Below, in pieces: positions 1 through 6,230 of a stretch of 6,230 nt of DNA. The position numbers and the translations under genes were made by a program. Within the stretch, counting starts at the first letter, position 1. Every line of letters starts with the position of its first letter. The DNA is from Sphingomonadaceae bacterium (GTDB taxonomy: Bacteria; Pseudomonadota; Alphaproteobacteria; Sphingomonadales; Sphingomonadaceae), in the NCBI GenBank assembly GCA_013821585.1, contig JACDGO010000131.1, positions 1 to 6,230 of the forward strand. Reading direction: 5' to 3'. A model generated the notes under the pieces. It was not told where the DNA came from. It saw only the letters and a list, made by a program, of their open reading frames with translations, and did not search any database.

Positions 1-320
1 CGATCGGCGATATGGTCCCAGTCGGTGCCGTCCCGATCGACGCGGATGCCGATCCAGCCCGAAGGCGCGAGATAGGCGGGGCGGTAATAAAGGTCGGGGT
101 CCATCTCGATCAGCATCGCCTGCTCGCCCGGCCCGGTCGTCTTCACCAGAACTGCGGTGATGCCGATGCCGTGATGGTCGTGCGTGAACCAGGCGAAAAT
201 CTTGCCCTTCTCGATGAAGAACACCGGCGCGCCATGCGACACCCGCTCGGCCGCTTGCGGCAGAGCGAGTGCGATTTTTCGCAGGCGAGCGAGCGGGGTT
301 TGCGGATCGGGACTCGTCAC
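1..320 (-). CDS. MmcQ/YjbR family protein, 3' part beyond the left edge
   Basis: This is the first 106 codons of a gene that runs off the left edge. Translated from GTG at 320-318, it begins [20 protein letters not shown]. Residues 8-50 carry the usual MmcQ/YjbR opening: a helix, then LPQAAERVSHGAPVFFIEKG and KIFAWF. Next come LVKTTGPGEQAMLIEMDPDLYY (split around residues 58-79), PAYLAPSGWIGIR (81-93) and TDWDHIAD (99-106). That series is typical of the family, which folds like the CyaY/YjbR group and is annotated as DNA-binding, although its biochemical role is not settled. The start codon shares a GTGA overlap with the purN stop, so it is probably the last or a late gene of the purM-purN operon and translationally coupled to purN. 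I see no strong Shine-Dalgarno sequence, as expected for a coupled start. I am confident of the family and have no basis for a specific function. Confidence 0.85.
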   Translation of the reverse strand, partial: MTSPDPQTPLARLRKIALALPQAAERVSHGAPVFFIEKGKIFAWFTHDHHGIGITAVLVKTTGPGEQAMLIEMDPDLYYRPAYLAPSGWIGIRVDRDGTDWDHIAD

Positions 321-886
321 GCGAGCCACTTTGCCAGCGCGCGCGGATAAAGGCGATGCTCGGCTTCGAGCACGCGCGCGGCGAGCGTTTCGGACGTGTC
401 GCCGGGGAGGACCGGCACTTCTTCTCGGTCGATCACCGGGCCGTCGTCGAGCGCGGCGGTGACGATGTGGACCGAAGCGCCCGCCACCGCGTCCCCCGCC
501 GCGATGGCGCGAGCATGGGTGTCGAGGCCCTTATATTTCGGCAGCAGCGACGGGTGGATGTTGACGATCCTGCCCGCCCAGAGCTCGACGAACCCGGTCG
601 ACAGAAGGCGCATGTAGCCGGCGAGAGCGATGCGCTCGATCCTGGCTTTATGAAGCTCGGCCTCGACGAGCGCGTCGAACGCCTCGCGCGCCATGCCGCG
701 ATGATCGAGCGCGACGGTCGGCACGCCCGCCGCTTCGGCGGCGGCGAGACCGGGCGCGTCGGGCACGTTCGAGACGGCCAATGCGACCGCGAACGGGCAA
801 TCCCGGTCCTTCGCCGCCTCGATCAGCGCCGCCATGTTCGATCCGCGCCCCGAGATCAGGATGCCGACGCGCGCGCGCCTAGCCAC
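317..886 (-). CDS. purN: Phosphoribosylglycinamide formyltransferase (GAR transformylase, 10-formyl-THF dependent)
   Basis: PurN transfers a formyl group from 10-formyltetrahydrofolate to GAR to make FGAR, the third step of cytosolic de novo purine synthesis. The 189-residue product has the usual family length. It opens with [24 protein letters not shown] (residues 13-18) is the phosphate-binding loop. The catalytic region is [20 protein letters not shown], with Asn109 and His111 matching E. coli Asn106 and His108. VTAALDDGP supplies Asp147, the equivalent of E. coli Asp144. The start chosen is GTG at 886-884, the codon that places the first beta strand at the expected position. The reading frame is open further upstream, but there it only shadows purM. 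The start lies inside the purM coding end (8-base overlap with the purM TAG at 881-879) and has no clear Shine-Dalgarno, so coupling to purM translation is likely. All key residues are present. Confidence 0.97.
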   Translation of the reverse strand: MARRARVGILISGRGSNMAALIEAAKDRDCPFAVALAVSNVPDAPGLAAAEAAGVPTVALDHRGMAREAFDALVEAELHKARIERIALAGYMRLLSTGFVELWAGRIVNIHPSLLPKYKGLDTHARAIAAGDAVAGASVHIVTAALDDGPVIDREEVPVLPGDTSETLAARVLEAEHRLYPRALAKWLA

Positions 887-1946
887 GGTGCGTCGCGGAC
901 CAGGGCTCGCGTGCGCTCCATGTTTCGACCGCGCCCGCGACGGTGCAGCCCTTAACGCCCGCTTCGATCGCACCGATACGGAACGCGTCGAGATCGGCGG
1001 CGATCGAGCCCGCGTCGTCGGCCCCCACAACCACTGCCATGCCGATTCCGCAGTTGAAGGTGCGCGCCATCTCCCCGGGCTCGATGCCGCCCTGCGCCTG
1101 GAGGAACGCCATCAGGCGCGGCTGCGGCCAGGCGTCCGCGTCGATCGCCGCGTGAAGCCCTTCGGGAAGCACACGCGGGATGTTTTCGAGCAGACCCCCG
1201 CCGGTGATGTGCGCGAGCGCGTGGATGCGCCCGGCGCGGACGAGGGGAAGCAATTGCTTCACGTAAATCCGCGTCGGCGCCATCAGGGCGTCGATCAGCA
1301 GCGTGTCCTGATCGAACAGCGCGGGGCGATCGAGTTTCCAGCCCTTATCCGCCGCCAGACGCCGGACGAGCGAGAAGCCGTTCGAATGAACCCCCGAGGA
1401 GGCCAGACCCAGGACGGCATCACCTTCGCGCACGTGGTTGCCGGTCAGCGCGTCCGCGCGCTCGACCGCGCCGACGCAGAAGCCGGCGAGGTCGTAGTCA
1501 CCTTCGGCATACATTCCCGGCATCTCGGCCGTCTCGCCGCCGATCAGCGCGCAGCCGGCGATGCGGCATCCCGCGGCGATCCCGGCGATCACGCGTTCGG
1601 CGACGGCGGGGTCGAGCTTCGCGCACGCGTAATAATCGAGGAAAAACAACGGCTCGGCGCCCTGGACGATCAGGTCGTTCGCGCACATCGCGACGAGGTC
1701 TATGCCGACGCCGTCGTGACGGTCGTGTTCGATCGCGAGCTTGAGCTTGGTACCGACGCCGTCGTTGGCGGCAACGAGCAGCGGGTCGTCATAGCCCGCC
1801 GCCTTCAGATCGAAAAACCCGCCGAACCCGCCGAGCTCGGCGTCCGCGCCGATGCGACGCGTCGCCTTCGCCAGCGGCGCGATCGCGCGGACCAGCGCGT
1901 TGCCCGCGGCGATCGAGACGCCCGCCTGTTCGTAGGTATAGCCCAA
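879..1946 (-). CDS. purM: Phosphoribosylformylglycinamidine cyclo-ligase (AIR synthetase)
   Basis: PurM closes the imidazole ring, converting FGAM and ATP to AIR, step 5 of purine synthesis; it works as a cytosolic homodimer. From the TTG start the product is 355 residues, normal for the family. Recognisable blocks in order are GYTYEQAGV at the N-terminus, GGFGGFFDL (39-47), the ATP/phosphate loop NDGVGTK (61-67), [19 protein letters not shown] (88-106), [11 protein letters not shown] (136-146), [17 protein letters not shown] (180-196), [16 protein letters not shown] (246-261) and FNCGIGM (297-303). The frame stays open upstream to an ATG at 2081, but those 45 codons are repeat DNA (SEVEG... 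SPSTSLG) with no PurM homology. The TTG at 1946-1944 lies 5 bases after GGAG and directly before the conserved N-terminus, so it is the best start; ATC or ATT one or two codons earlier cannot be excluded. It is the first gene of the purM-purN-mmcQ operon. Confidence 0.97.
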   Translation of the reverse strand: MGYTYEQAGVSIAAGNALVRAIAPLAKATRRIGADAELGGFGGFFDLKAAGYDDPLLVAANDGVGTKLKLAIEHDRHDGVGIDLVAMCANDLIVQGAEPLFFLDYYACAKLDPAVAERVIAGIAAGCRIAGCALIGGETAEMPGMYAEGDYDLAGFCVGAVERADALTGNHVREGDAVLGLASSGVHSNGFSLVRRLAADKGWKLDRPALFDQDTLLIDALMAPTRIYVKQLLPLVRAGRIHALAHITGGGLLENIPRVLPEGLHAAIDADAWPQPRLMAFLQAQGGIEPGEMARTFNCGIGMAVVVGADDAGSIAADLDAFRIGAIEAGVKGCTVAGAVETWSAREPWSATHRG

Positions 1947-1964
1947 GATAACTCCGTTCCTCCC
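1947..1964 (-). promoter_or_regulatory. purM ribosome-binding site before a TTG start
   Basis: On the minus strand the bases just before purM read GGGAGGAACGGAGTTATC then TTG. There are two purine-rich Shine-Dalgarno candidates: GGAG at 1955-1952, 5 bases before the TTG, and AGGA at 1961-1958, 11 bases before it. The GGAG spacing is good, and this is what decides the start, because no ATG or GTG is nearby in frame. The site overlaps the edge of the palindromic repeat at 1955-2053, so the repeat arm supplies part of the purine stretch. If the hairpin forms in the mRNA, access to this site may be affected; that is inference. Confidence 0.7.
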
Positions 1965-2053
1965 GAGCGAAGTCGAGGGACTATGCCGAGCGTAGCCGAG
2001 GCGCATTCTCGGCTTCGCTCGAAGTAATCCCTCGACTTCGCTCGGGATGAACG
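1955..2053. repeat. Nested palindromic intergenic repeat (long hairpin/cruciform)
   Basis: The outer arms are 1955-1983 and 2025-2053. They are reverse complements over 29 positions with 2 mismatches, including a perfect 20-base core: tcccgagcgaagtcgaggga at 1961-1980 against its complement at 2028-2047. Inside lies a second stem (1987-2000 with 2008-2021). The whole can fold as one long interrupted hairpin on either strand. The core resembles dispersed 'cctcgacttcgctcggg' palindromes that I recall from between genes in sphingomonad genomes, whose translations give SEVEG and SPSTSLG as they do here. It lies between two divergent start codons, so it is not a terminator for either operon; it is probably transcribed as the purM 5' leader. 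It may be a REP-like or MITE-like element; no target-site duplication was evident. Confidence 0.85.
1987..2021. repeat. Inner stem-loop of the palindromic repeat
   Basis: The arms cgagcgtagccgag (1987-2000) and ctcggcttcgctcg (2008-2021) pair at 13 of 14 positions around the 7-base loop gcgcatt. The arm sequence is itself related to the outer core (both contain cgagcgaag or a close variant). The element may therefore have arisen by duplication or nesting of one short palindromic unit inside another. Confidence 0.75.
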
Positions 2054-2080
2054 TGTGAGGGGTTCGAGTCCCTAACCACA
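2054..2080 (+). other. Small hairpin resembling a tRNA TpsiC arm
   Basis: The sequence contains ggggttcgagtccc, which matches the conserved TTCRANY loop of a tRNA T-arm (TTCGAGT at 2063-2069) flanked by GGG and CCC. It can also be drawn as a bulged hairpin with TGTG (2054-2057) pairing with CACA (2077-2080) and AGGG with CCCT. No acceptor, D-arm or anticodon arm fits around it, so it is not a tRNA gene. It could be a relic of a tRNA 3' end or chance. It includes GAGTC (2066-2070), a potential CcrM (GANTC) methylation site if this organism has CcrM. Confidence 0.35.
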
Positions 2081-2122
2081 TCGCGCTTGGATTTCCACGC
2101 TTCTCCCGTCAAAAGGCGCGCC

Positions 2123-3367
2123 GTGAAGGCCGCTCCCCGATATATCGCGTTTTTGCTCGGCCTGATGGGGCTCGCGGCGATCGTCTATGCGCAGATCGAA
2201 GGGGGCGACCGAGGCGTCGCGCCGCTCGACAGCTCGGGCAGTTTCGAGGTTTCGGGAATAAACGTCGACGTGCGCGCGAAGGACGCGGAAAGCGCGCGGC
2301 TCGGCGGCTGGCGCATCGCGCAGCGCAAGGGCTGGCAGTTGCTCTGGGCGAAGATGCACGGCGGAGACGCCGCGACTGCGCCGACCCTCGCCGACTCCGC
2401 GCTCGATTCGATCGTCGCCGGGATCGTCGTCGACGACGAGCAAACCGGCCCGAGCCGCTATGTCGCCAAACTCGGCGTGCTGTTCGATCGCGCGCGTGCC
2501 GGGCAGATTTTGGGGGTCAGCGGTCAGATCGTGCGCTCGCCGCCGCTGCTCGTCATTCCCGTCGAATGGTCGGGCGGGGGACCGCGCAGCTTCGAGGCGC
2601 GCACCGAATGGCAAAAGGCGTGGGCGCGCTTTCGCGCCGGGGGCAGCCCGATCGACTATGTCCGCCCGCCGGGGATAGGCCCGGATCCCTTGCTGCTGAC
2701 CGCCGGGCAGGCGCAGCGGCCGGGCCGCATCTGGTGGCGCACATTGCTCGATCTCTACGGCGCGTCAGACGTATTGTCGCCGCAGGTGCGATTGGAGCGG
2801 CTGTGGCCGGGCGGGCCGGTAATCGGCCATTTCAGCGCGCGGCATGGCCCAGACGACCGGCTGCTTTCGGGCTTCACCTTGCGGATCGAGACGAGCGACT
2901 CGCTTCCGGCGATGATGGACGAGGGCGTGCGGCGGATCGATCAGATCTACGCTGACGCGCTCGCGATGGGGATGCTGCGGCCCGACCCATCGCTGACTAT
3001 CGAGACGCCGATTGGCCCCGATTCGCTTGTGACGAACGAAAGCGAGGCGACTCCGGTCGAGGAAACCGGCGACCTGACGACGAACACCGACGTCAATGCG
3101 TTGACCGTGCAGTTCGACACGCCCGACGTCGCCTCGGTCGGCGCGACCGAAGCCGCGGTGCGTGGCACTCCCGGCGTCAAGGCGGCATCTACCAGCAGCC
3201 TCGCGCTCGGCGGCGTGTCGGTGATGCGCGTGTCGTTCGCGGGCGATCTCGCCGCGCTCAAGCTGGCGCTCACCGCGCACGGCCTTCGCGTCGAGGAGGG
3301 CAGCGGCGCGCTCCGCATCCGTCGCGCCGCGGCGACCCCCGCGCCGAGTGCACCGCCCGGACCATGA
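2123..3367 (+). CDS. Exported DUF2066-like protein with a C-terminal HMA-like domain lacking cysteines
   Basis: The product is 414 residues from GTG at 2123, which follows AAAAGG at a 6-base spacing; an upstream TTG at 2087 would place 12 extra residues before the signal peptide and is less likely. Residues 1-23 look like a signal peptide: KAAPR, then hydrophobic YIAFLLGLMGLAAIVYA, with likely cleavage VYA|Q, so the protein should be periplasmic. Residues about 40-175 (FEVSGINVDV, RIAQRKGWQLLWAKM, RYVAKLGVLFD, PPLLVIPV) resemble DUF2066. Position supports this, because in pseudomonads a DUF2066 gene also sits between purM and hda (from memory). After a Thr/Glu-rich linker, residues about 326-402 follow the beta-alpha-beta-beta-alpha-beta order of a heavy-metal-associated (HMA) domain, but there is no CxxC. 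The tail is Ala/Pro-rich. The function is unknown. Its stop overlaps the hda start by ATGA. Confidence 0.85.
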   Translation: MKAAPRYIAFLLGLMGLAAIVYAQIEGGDRGVAPLDSSGSFEVSGINVDVRAKDAESARLGGWRIAQRKGWQLLWAKMHGGDAATAPTLADSALDSIVAGIVVDDEQTGPSRYVAKLGVLFDRARAGQILGVSGQIVRSPPLLVIPVEWSGGGPRSFEARTEWQKAWARFRAGGSPIDYVRPPGIGPDPLLLTAGQAQRPGRIWWRTLLDLYGASDVLSPQVRLERLWPGGPVIGHFSARHGPDDRLLSGFTLRIETSDSLPAMMDEGVRRIDQIYADALAMGMLRPDPSLTIETPIGPDSLVTNESEATPVEETGDLTTNTDVNALTVQFDTPDVASVGATEAAVRGTPGVKAASTSSLALGGVSVMRVSFAGDLAALKLALTAHGLRVEEGSGALRIRRAAATPAPSAPPGP

Positions 3368-3969
3368 ACCAGATCGCGCTGCCGCTCGACTGGCCCGCCG
3401 ACGAAGCGCTCGACGCCTTCCTCGTCTCGCCGTCGAACGCCGCGGCGGTCCGCCACCTCGATTCGCCGGCCAAATGGCCGGTCGCGGCATCGATCCTGAC
3501 TGGGCCGCGCAAGTCCGGGCGGAGTCTCCTGGGCCGCATCTTCGCCGCGCGCACCGGCGGCCAGCTGATCGACAACGCGGAAGGTCGCGATGAGACCGCG
3601 ATCTTCCACGCGTGGAACGCGGCGCAGGCGTCGCGGCGGCCGCTCCTGCTCATCGCCGACGCGCCCCCCCCCGAATGGCGCGTGCGCCTTCCCGACCTGC
3701 GCTCGCGGCTGTCGGCGACGCCGGTCGTGACGCTCGGCGCGCCCGACGAGCCGCTGATCGCGCAGATGATTCCCTATTTGCTCGGGCGGCGGGGACTCGC
3801 CTGCGCCGGGGACGTCGGCGCCTATGTCGCGCCTCGCCTCACGCGCTGTCATCATTCTGTCATCGCCTTCGCCGATGCGCTCGATGCGGCGGCGCTCGCG
3901 CAGCGGCGCGCGATCACCGTGCCGCTCGCGCGCGAGGTGCTCGAGCGATCGGGCGACGCCGCGGCGTGA
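3364..3969 (+). CDS. hda: DnaA-homologue HdaA, regulator of replication initiation
   Basis: Hda binds the DNA polymerase sliding clamp and stimulates ATP hydrolysis by DnaA, preventing re-initiation (regulatory inactivation of DnaA). The 201-residue product begins [10 protein letters not shown], where QIALPL (residues 3-8) matches the clamp-binding QL[SD]LPL motif of the family. A single AAA+ module follows: a Walker A-like loop GPRKSGRS (47-54), a Walker B-like strand LLLIADAP (94-101) and a box VII region [10 protein letters not shown] (109-118), whose arginines are candidates for the finger acting on DnaA-ATP. The C-terminal lid has [17 protein letters not shown] (158-174) and ends [14 protein letters not shown]. 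There is no DNA-binding domain IV, as expected for Hda. Walker A has Arg53 where Lys is usual. A run of nine C (3664-3672) encodes Pro101-103. The ATG overlaps the preceding stop (ATGA), with only a weak Shine-Dalgarno. Confidence 0.92.
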   Translation: MNQIALPLDWPADEALDAFLVSPSNAAAVRHLDSPAKWPVAASILTGPRKSGRSLLGRIFAARTGGQLIDNAEGRDETAIFHAWNAAQASRRPLLLIADAPPPEWRVRLPDLRSRLSATPVVTLGAPDEPLIAQMIPYLLGRRGLACAGDVGAYVAPRLTRCHHSVIAFADALDAAALAQRRAITVPLAREVLERSGDAAA

Positions 3970-3980
3970 AACGGGGGGCC

Positions 3981-6083
3981 ATGGCGGACGCAGGCGCGCT
4001 CTATTTCAACCGCGAGCTGAGCTGGCTCGCGTTCAACCGGCGCGTACTCGAGGAAGCATGCGACACCGCGCATCCGCTCCTCGAACGCGTGCGCTTCCTG
4101 TCGATTTCCGGGAGCAACCTCGACGAGTTCTTCATGGTCCGCGTCGCGGGCCTCAAGGGTCAGGCGCGCCAGGGAATCGACGCGCTGTCAGTCGACGGCA
4201 TGACGGTGGGGCAACAGCTCGCCGCGATCGCCGCCGACACCGACGCGCTGATGGCGACGCAGCAGGCGATCTGGTCCGATCTGCGCGGCGAACTCGCCGA
4301 AGCCGGAATCGCGGTGCTCGACGGCGCTTCCTTCGCGGGCGAGGCAGTGGACTGGCTCGCCACACATTTTCGCGAGCAGGTGCTTCCCGTGCTGACGCCG
4401 CAGGCGCTCGATCCCGCGCATCCGTTCCCGTTCGTACTGAGCGGCGGCCTGAGCCTTTTGTTCGATCTCGAACGCCTCTCCGACGGCGAAGCGGTGCGCG
4501 AGCTCGTCCTTCTTCCGGCGACGTTTCCGCGCTTCGTGCGGCTACCGGAGGAGGACGGCATCTTCATCGCGATCGAGACCGTCGTGCGCCAGCATACCGG
4601 CCTGCTGTTTCCAGGCTATCGCGTGCTGGGTTCGGGCGCGTTCCGGGTGCTGCGCGACAGCGACATCGAGATCGAGGAGGAGGCCGAGGATCTCGTTCGC
4701 TACTTCCGTTCGGCGATCAAGCGCCGCCGGCGCGGCCGCGTGATCCGCCTCGAGCTGGAAAGCGGCATGCCCGAAGCGCTCGAGGCGACGCTCAGCGAGG
4801 AACTCGGCGCCGACGCTATGGTCTCGCGCGCCGAAGGACCGCTCGCCTTCGCGGGACTAGAGGCGCTGGTCGAAGAGGATCGCCCCGACCTCAAATTTCC
4901 GCCGCACGTCGCGCGGTTCCCGGAGCGTATCCGCGAGCACGACGGGGACTGCTTCGCGGCGATCCGGGCGAAGGACATCGTCGTTCACCACCCTTATGAG
5001 ACGTTCGACGTCGTGCTCGCTTTCCTCAACCAGGCGGCGGCCGACCCCGACGTCGTCGCGATCAAGCAGACGCTTTATCGCGCGGGACGTCAGCCGACGG
5101 TGATCCGCGCGCTGTGCGACGCGGCCGAAGCGGGCAAATCGGTGACCGCAGTCGTCGAGTTGCGCGCGCGCTTCGACGAGGAGCAGAATTTGCTGTGGGC
5201 GTCGCAGCTCGAAAAATCGGGCGTTCAGGTCGTCTACGGCTTCATCGACTGGAAGACGCACGCCAAAGTGTCGATGGTCGTGCGGCGCGAAGGCGCGGCG
5301 CTCGCCACCTACTGCCATTTCGGCACCGGGAATTATCATCCCGTGACGGCGCGCATCTACACCGACCTGTCGTTCTTCACCGCCGATCCGCGCATCGGCC
5401 GCGACGCCGCGCGGATGTTCAACTACGTCACCGGCTATGTCGAGCCGGCCGACCTCGAGACGCTGACGCTCAGCCCGCGCGACCTGCGCGACCGGCTTGT
5501 CGACCTGATCGACGCGGAGATCGCCGCGGTGCGCGCCGGCGGAGAGGGCGGCATCTGGGCGAAGCTCAACGCGCTCGTCGACCCCGCGATCATCGACAAG
5601 CTCTATGAGGCGAGCGGCGCGGGCGTGCCGATCGACATGGTCATCCGCGGCATCTGCTGCCTACGGCCGGGCGTTCCCGGCCTGTCGGAGATGATCCGCG
5701 TGAAGTCGATCGTCGGCCGTTTCCTCGAGCACAGCCGCATCTGGGCGTTCGGCAATGGCGGTGCGCTCCCCAACGACGGCGCGCGCGTCTACATTTCCTC
5801 GGCCGACTGGATGCAGCGTAATTTCGACCGGCGGATCGAATATATGCTGCCCCTGTGCAACCCGACGGTGCATGATCAAGTTCTGGATCAGGTGATGGTC
5901 GCGAACCTCCTCGACGACGAGCAGAGCTGGGTGCTCGGCCCCGATGGCGGCTACACGCGCGTGCGGCCCGGCGATCCGCCGTTCAACCTCCATCGCTATT
6001 TCCAGACCAACCCGTCGCTGTCGGGGCGCGGCACCGCCGGCGCGGAGGTGCCGGTGCTCGGCTATGGACGCCGCCGCGCGTGA
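3981..6083 (+). CDS. ppk1: Polyphosphate kinase 1
   Basis: PPK1 reversibly polymerises the gamma-phosphate of ATP into inorganic polyphosphate through a phosphohistidine intermediate, usually at the inner membrane. The 700-residue product is close to E. coli Ppk (688). The N-terminal domain has [19 protein letters not shown] (8-26) and [14 protein letters not shown] (45-58). The two phospholipase D-like catalytic domains carry [18 protein letters not shown] and KQTLYR, then [11 protein letters not shown] with His427 and FLEHSRIW with His584. Both histidines are offset by exactly 8 from E. coli His435 (the phosphorylated residue) and His592. [17 protein letters not shown] follows near the C-terminus. 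All key residues are present. The start is ATG at 3981 after a G6 run; a GTG at 3966 overlapping the hda stop (GTGA) would add VKRGA and is a plausible alternative. The frame is open further upstream only as an hda shadow. It lies 11 bases after hda and overlaps ppx by 4. Confidence 0.97.
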   Translation: MADAGALYFNRELSWLAFNRRVLEEACDTAHPLLERVRFLSISGSNLDEFFMVRVAGLKGQARQGIDALSVDGMTVGQQLAAIAADTDALMATQQAIWSDLRGELAEAGIAVLDGASFAGEAVDWLATHFREQVLPVLTPQALDPAHPFPFVLSGGLSLLFDLERLSDGEAVRELVLLPATFPRFVRLPEEDGIFIAIETVVRQHTGLLFPGYRVLGSGAFRVLRDSDIEIEEEAEDLVRYFRSAIKRRRRGRVIRLELESGMPEALEATLSEELGADAMVSRAEGPLAFAGLEALVEEDRPDLKFPPHVARFPERIREHDGDCFAAIRAKDIVVHHPYETFDVVLAFLNQAAADPDVVAIKQTLYRAGRQPTVIRALCDAAEAGKSVTAVVELRARFDEEQNLLWASQLEKSGVQVVYGFIDWKTHAKVSMVVRREGAALATYCHFGTGNYHPVTARIYTDLSFFTADPRIGRDAARMFNYVTGYVEPADLETLTLSPRDLRDRLVDLIDAEIAAVRAGGEGGIWAKLNALVDPAIIDKLYEASGAGVPIDMVIRGICCLRPGVPGLSEMIRVKSIVGRFLEHSRIWAFGNGGALPNDGARVYISSADWMQRNFDRRIEYMLPLCNPTVHDQVLDQVMVANLLDDEQSWVLGPDGGYTRVRPGDPPFNLHRYFQTNPSLSGRGTAGAEVPVLGYGRRRA

Positions 6084-6230
6084 CGCGCGCGATCATCGAT
6101 ATCGGGTCGAATTCGGTGCGGCTGGTGGTTTACGGAGCCCCGGCGCGCGCGCCCGCGATCCTGTTCAACGAGAAGGTGACGGCGGGACTCGGCGTCGGGC
6201 TCGCCGCGCGCGGCGCGCTCGATCCCGACG
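6080..6230 (+). CDS. ppx: Ppx/GppA family exopolyphosphatase, 5' part only
   Basis: Fifty codons are visible before the right edge. The translation starts [33 protein letters not shown] (residues 6-18) is the phosphate-1 motif of the ASKHA-fold Ppx/GppA phosphatases. [22 protein letters not shown] continues as in the family, where the segment normally precedes a helix after GLG. The enzyme removes terminal phosphates from polyphosphate and, in some members, hydrolyses pppGpp; which activity dominates cannot be told from this part. The start is GTG at 6080, overlapping the ppk1 stop as GTGA. The ATG at 6064 is in a different frame. Placement right after ppk1 is the classic ppk-ppx arrangement and supports the call. 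Confidence 0.9.
   Translation, partial: MTRAIIDIGSNSVRLVVYGAPARAPAILFNEKVTAGLGVGLAARGALDPD

Noticed and set aside
834..2027. 397-codon plus-strand open frame opposite purM
   Set aside because: It is a shadow of purM and purN on the other strand. The product is rich in Arg/Asp/Glu with no recognisable motif, as expected in high-GC DNA with few stop codons.
1955..2053. Rho-independent terminator
   Set aside because: The palindrome lies between the 5' ends of divergent genes and has no T-tract on either strand.
1947..2081. N-terminal extension of purM through the palindromic repeat to ATG 2081 or ATG 2006
   Set aside because: The added residues are repeat-encoded and absent from PurM proteins, and a Shine-Dalgarno with the conserved N-terminus points to TTG 1946.
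2054..2081. A tRNA gene on the plus strand
   Set aside because: Only a T-arm-like segment fits. The 49:65 pair fails, the acceptor stem is too short before the CCA-like bases, and no anticodon or D arm can be folded from the upstream palindrome.
2084..2112. Sigma70-type promoter for purM using TTGACG (minus strand, 2112-2107)
   Set aside because: The -35 is good, but no acceptable -10 hexamer is found 15-18 bases downstream (CAAGCG at 17).
2087..2114. Promoter for the DUF2066-like gene using TTGGAT and TCAAAA on the plus strand
   Set aside because: Both boxes are weak, and the start site would fall at the start codon itself.
2947..3855. 302-codon and other minus-strand open frames across the DUF2066-like gene and hda
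   Set aside because: They are antisense shadows; the plus-strand frames have a signal peptide, a clamp-binding motif and family motifs, while these have none.
3824..4999. 391-codon plus-strand frame overlapping hda and ppk1
   Set aside because: It is a +1-type shadow of very Arg/Ser-rich composition that overlaps well-supported ppk1 coding sequence.

Overview
This is ordinary chromosomal housekeeping DNA from a high-GC Gram-negative bacterium. It is most likely an alphaproteobacterium of the order Sphingomonadales (Sphingopyxis/Sphingomonas-like). That placement is an inference from the strong G/C bias at third codon positions, an HdaA-type DnaA homologue rather than a gammaproteobacterial Hda, the hda-ppk-ppx gene order, and a palindromic intergenic repeat of the 'ccctcgacttcgctcggg' kind that I associate with sphingomonad genomes. 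No mobile element, CRISPR array, rRNA or complete tRNA was seen.

The layout is two divergent operons. On the minus strand, reading right to left, are purM (1946-879), purN (886-317) and an MmcQ/YjbR-family gene (320-1) that runs off the left edge. PurM and PurN catalyse two non-adjacent steps of de novo purine synthesis (step 5, FGAM to AIR; step 3, GAR to FGAR). On the plus strand are a secreted DUF2066-like protein (2123-3367), hda (3364-3969), ppk1 (3981-6083) and the start of ppx (6080 to the right edge). These cover an exported protein of unknown role, control of DnaA activity, polyphosphate synthesis and polyphosphate/ppGpp hydrolysis.

The genes are packed very tightly. purN/mmcQ, DUF2066/hda and ppk/ppx each share a 4-base GTGA or ATGA stop-start overlap, and purM/purN overlap by 8 bases. 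The hda/ppk junction has the same GTGA as an alternative start. Translational coupling is therefore expected along both operons.

The only real intergenic space is 1947-2122, between the two divergent start codons. Most of it is a 99-base nested palindrome (1955-2053) that abuts the purM ribosome-binding site, followed by a small hairpin resembling a tRNA TpsiC arm (2054-2080). I found no convincing sigma70-type promoter there. The points most worth a second look are this palindrome and its effect on the purM start (a TTG, with an in-frame ATG apparently lost by one base), the cysteine-free HMA-like C-terminal domain of the exported protein, and the degenerate Walker A motif and nine-C tract in hda. 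I found no strong evidence of a previously undescribed system.
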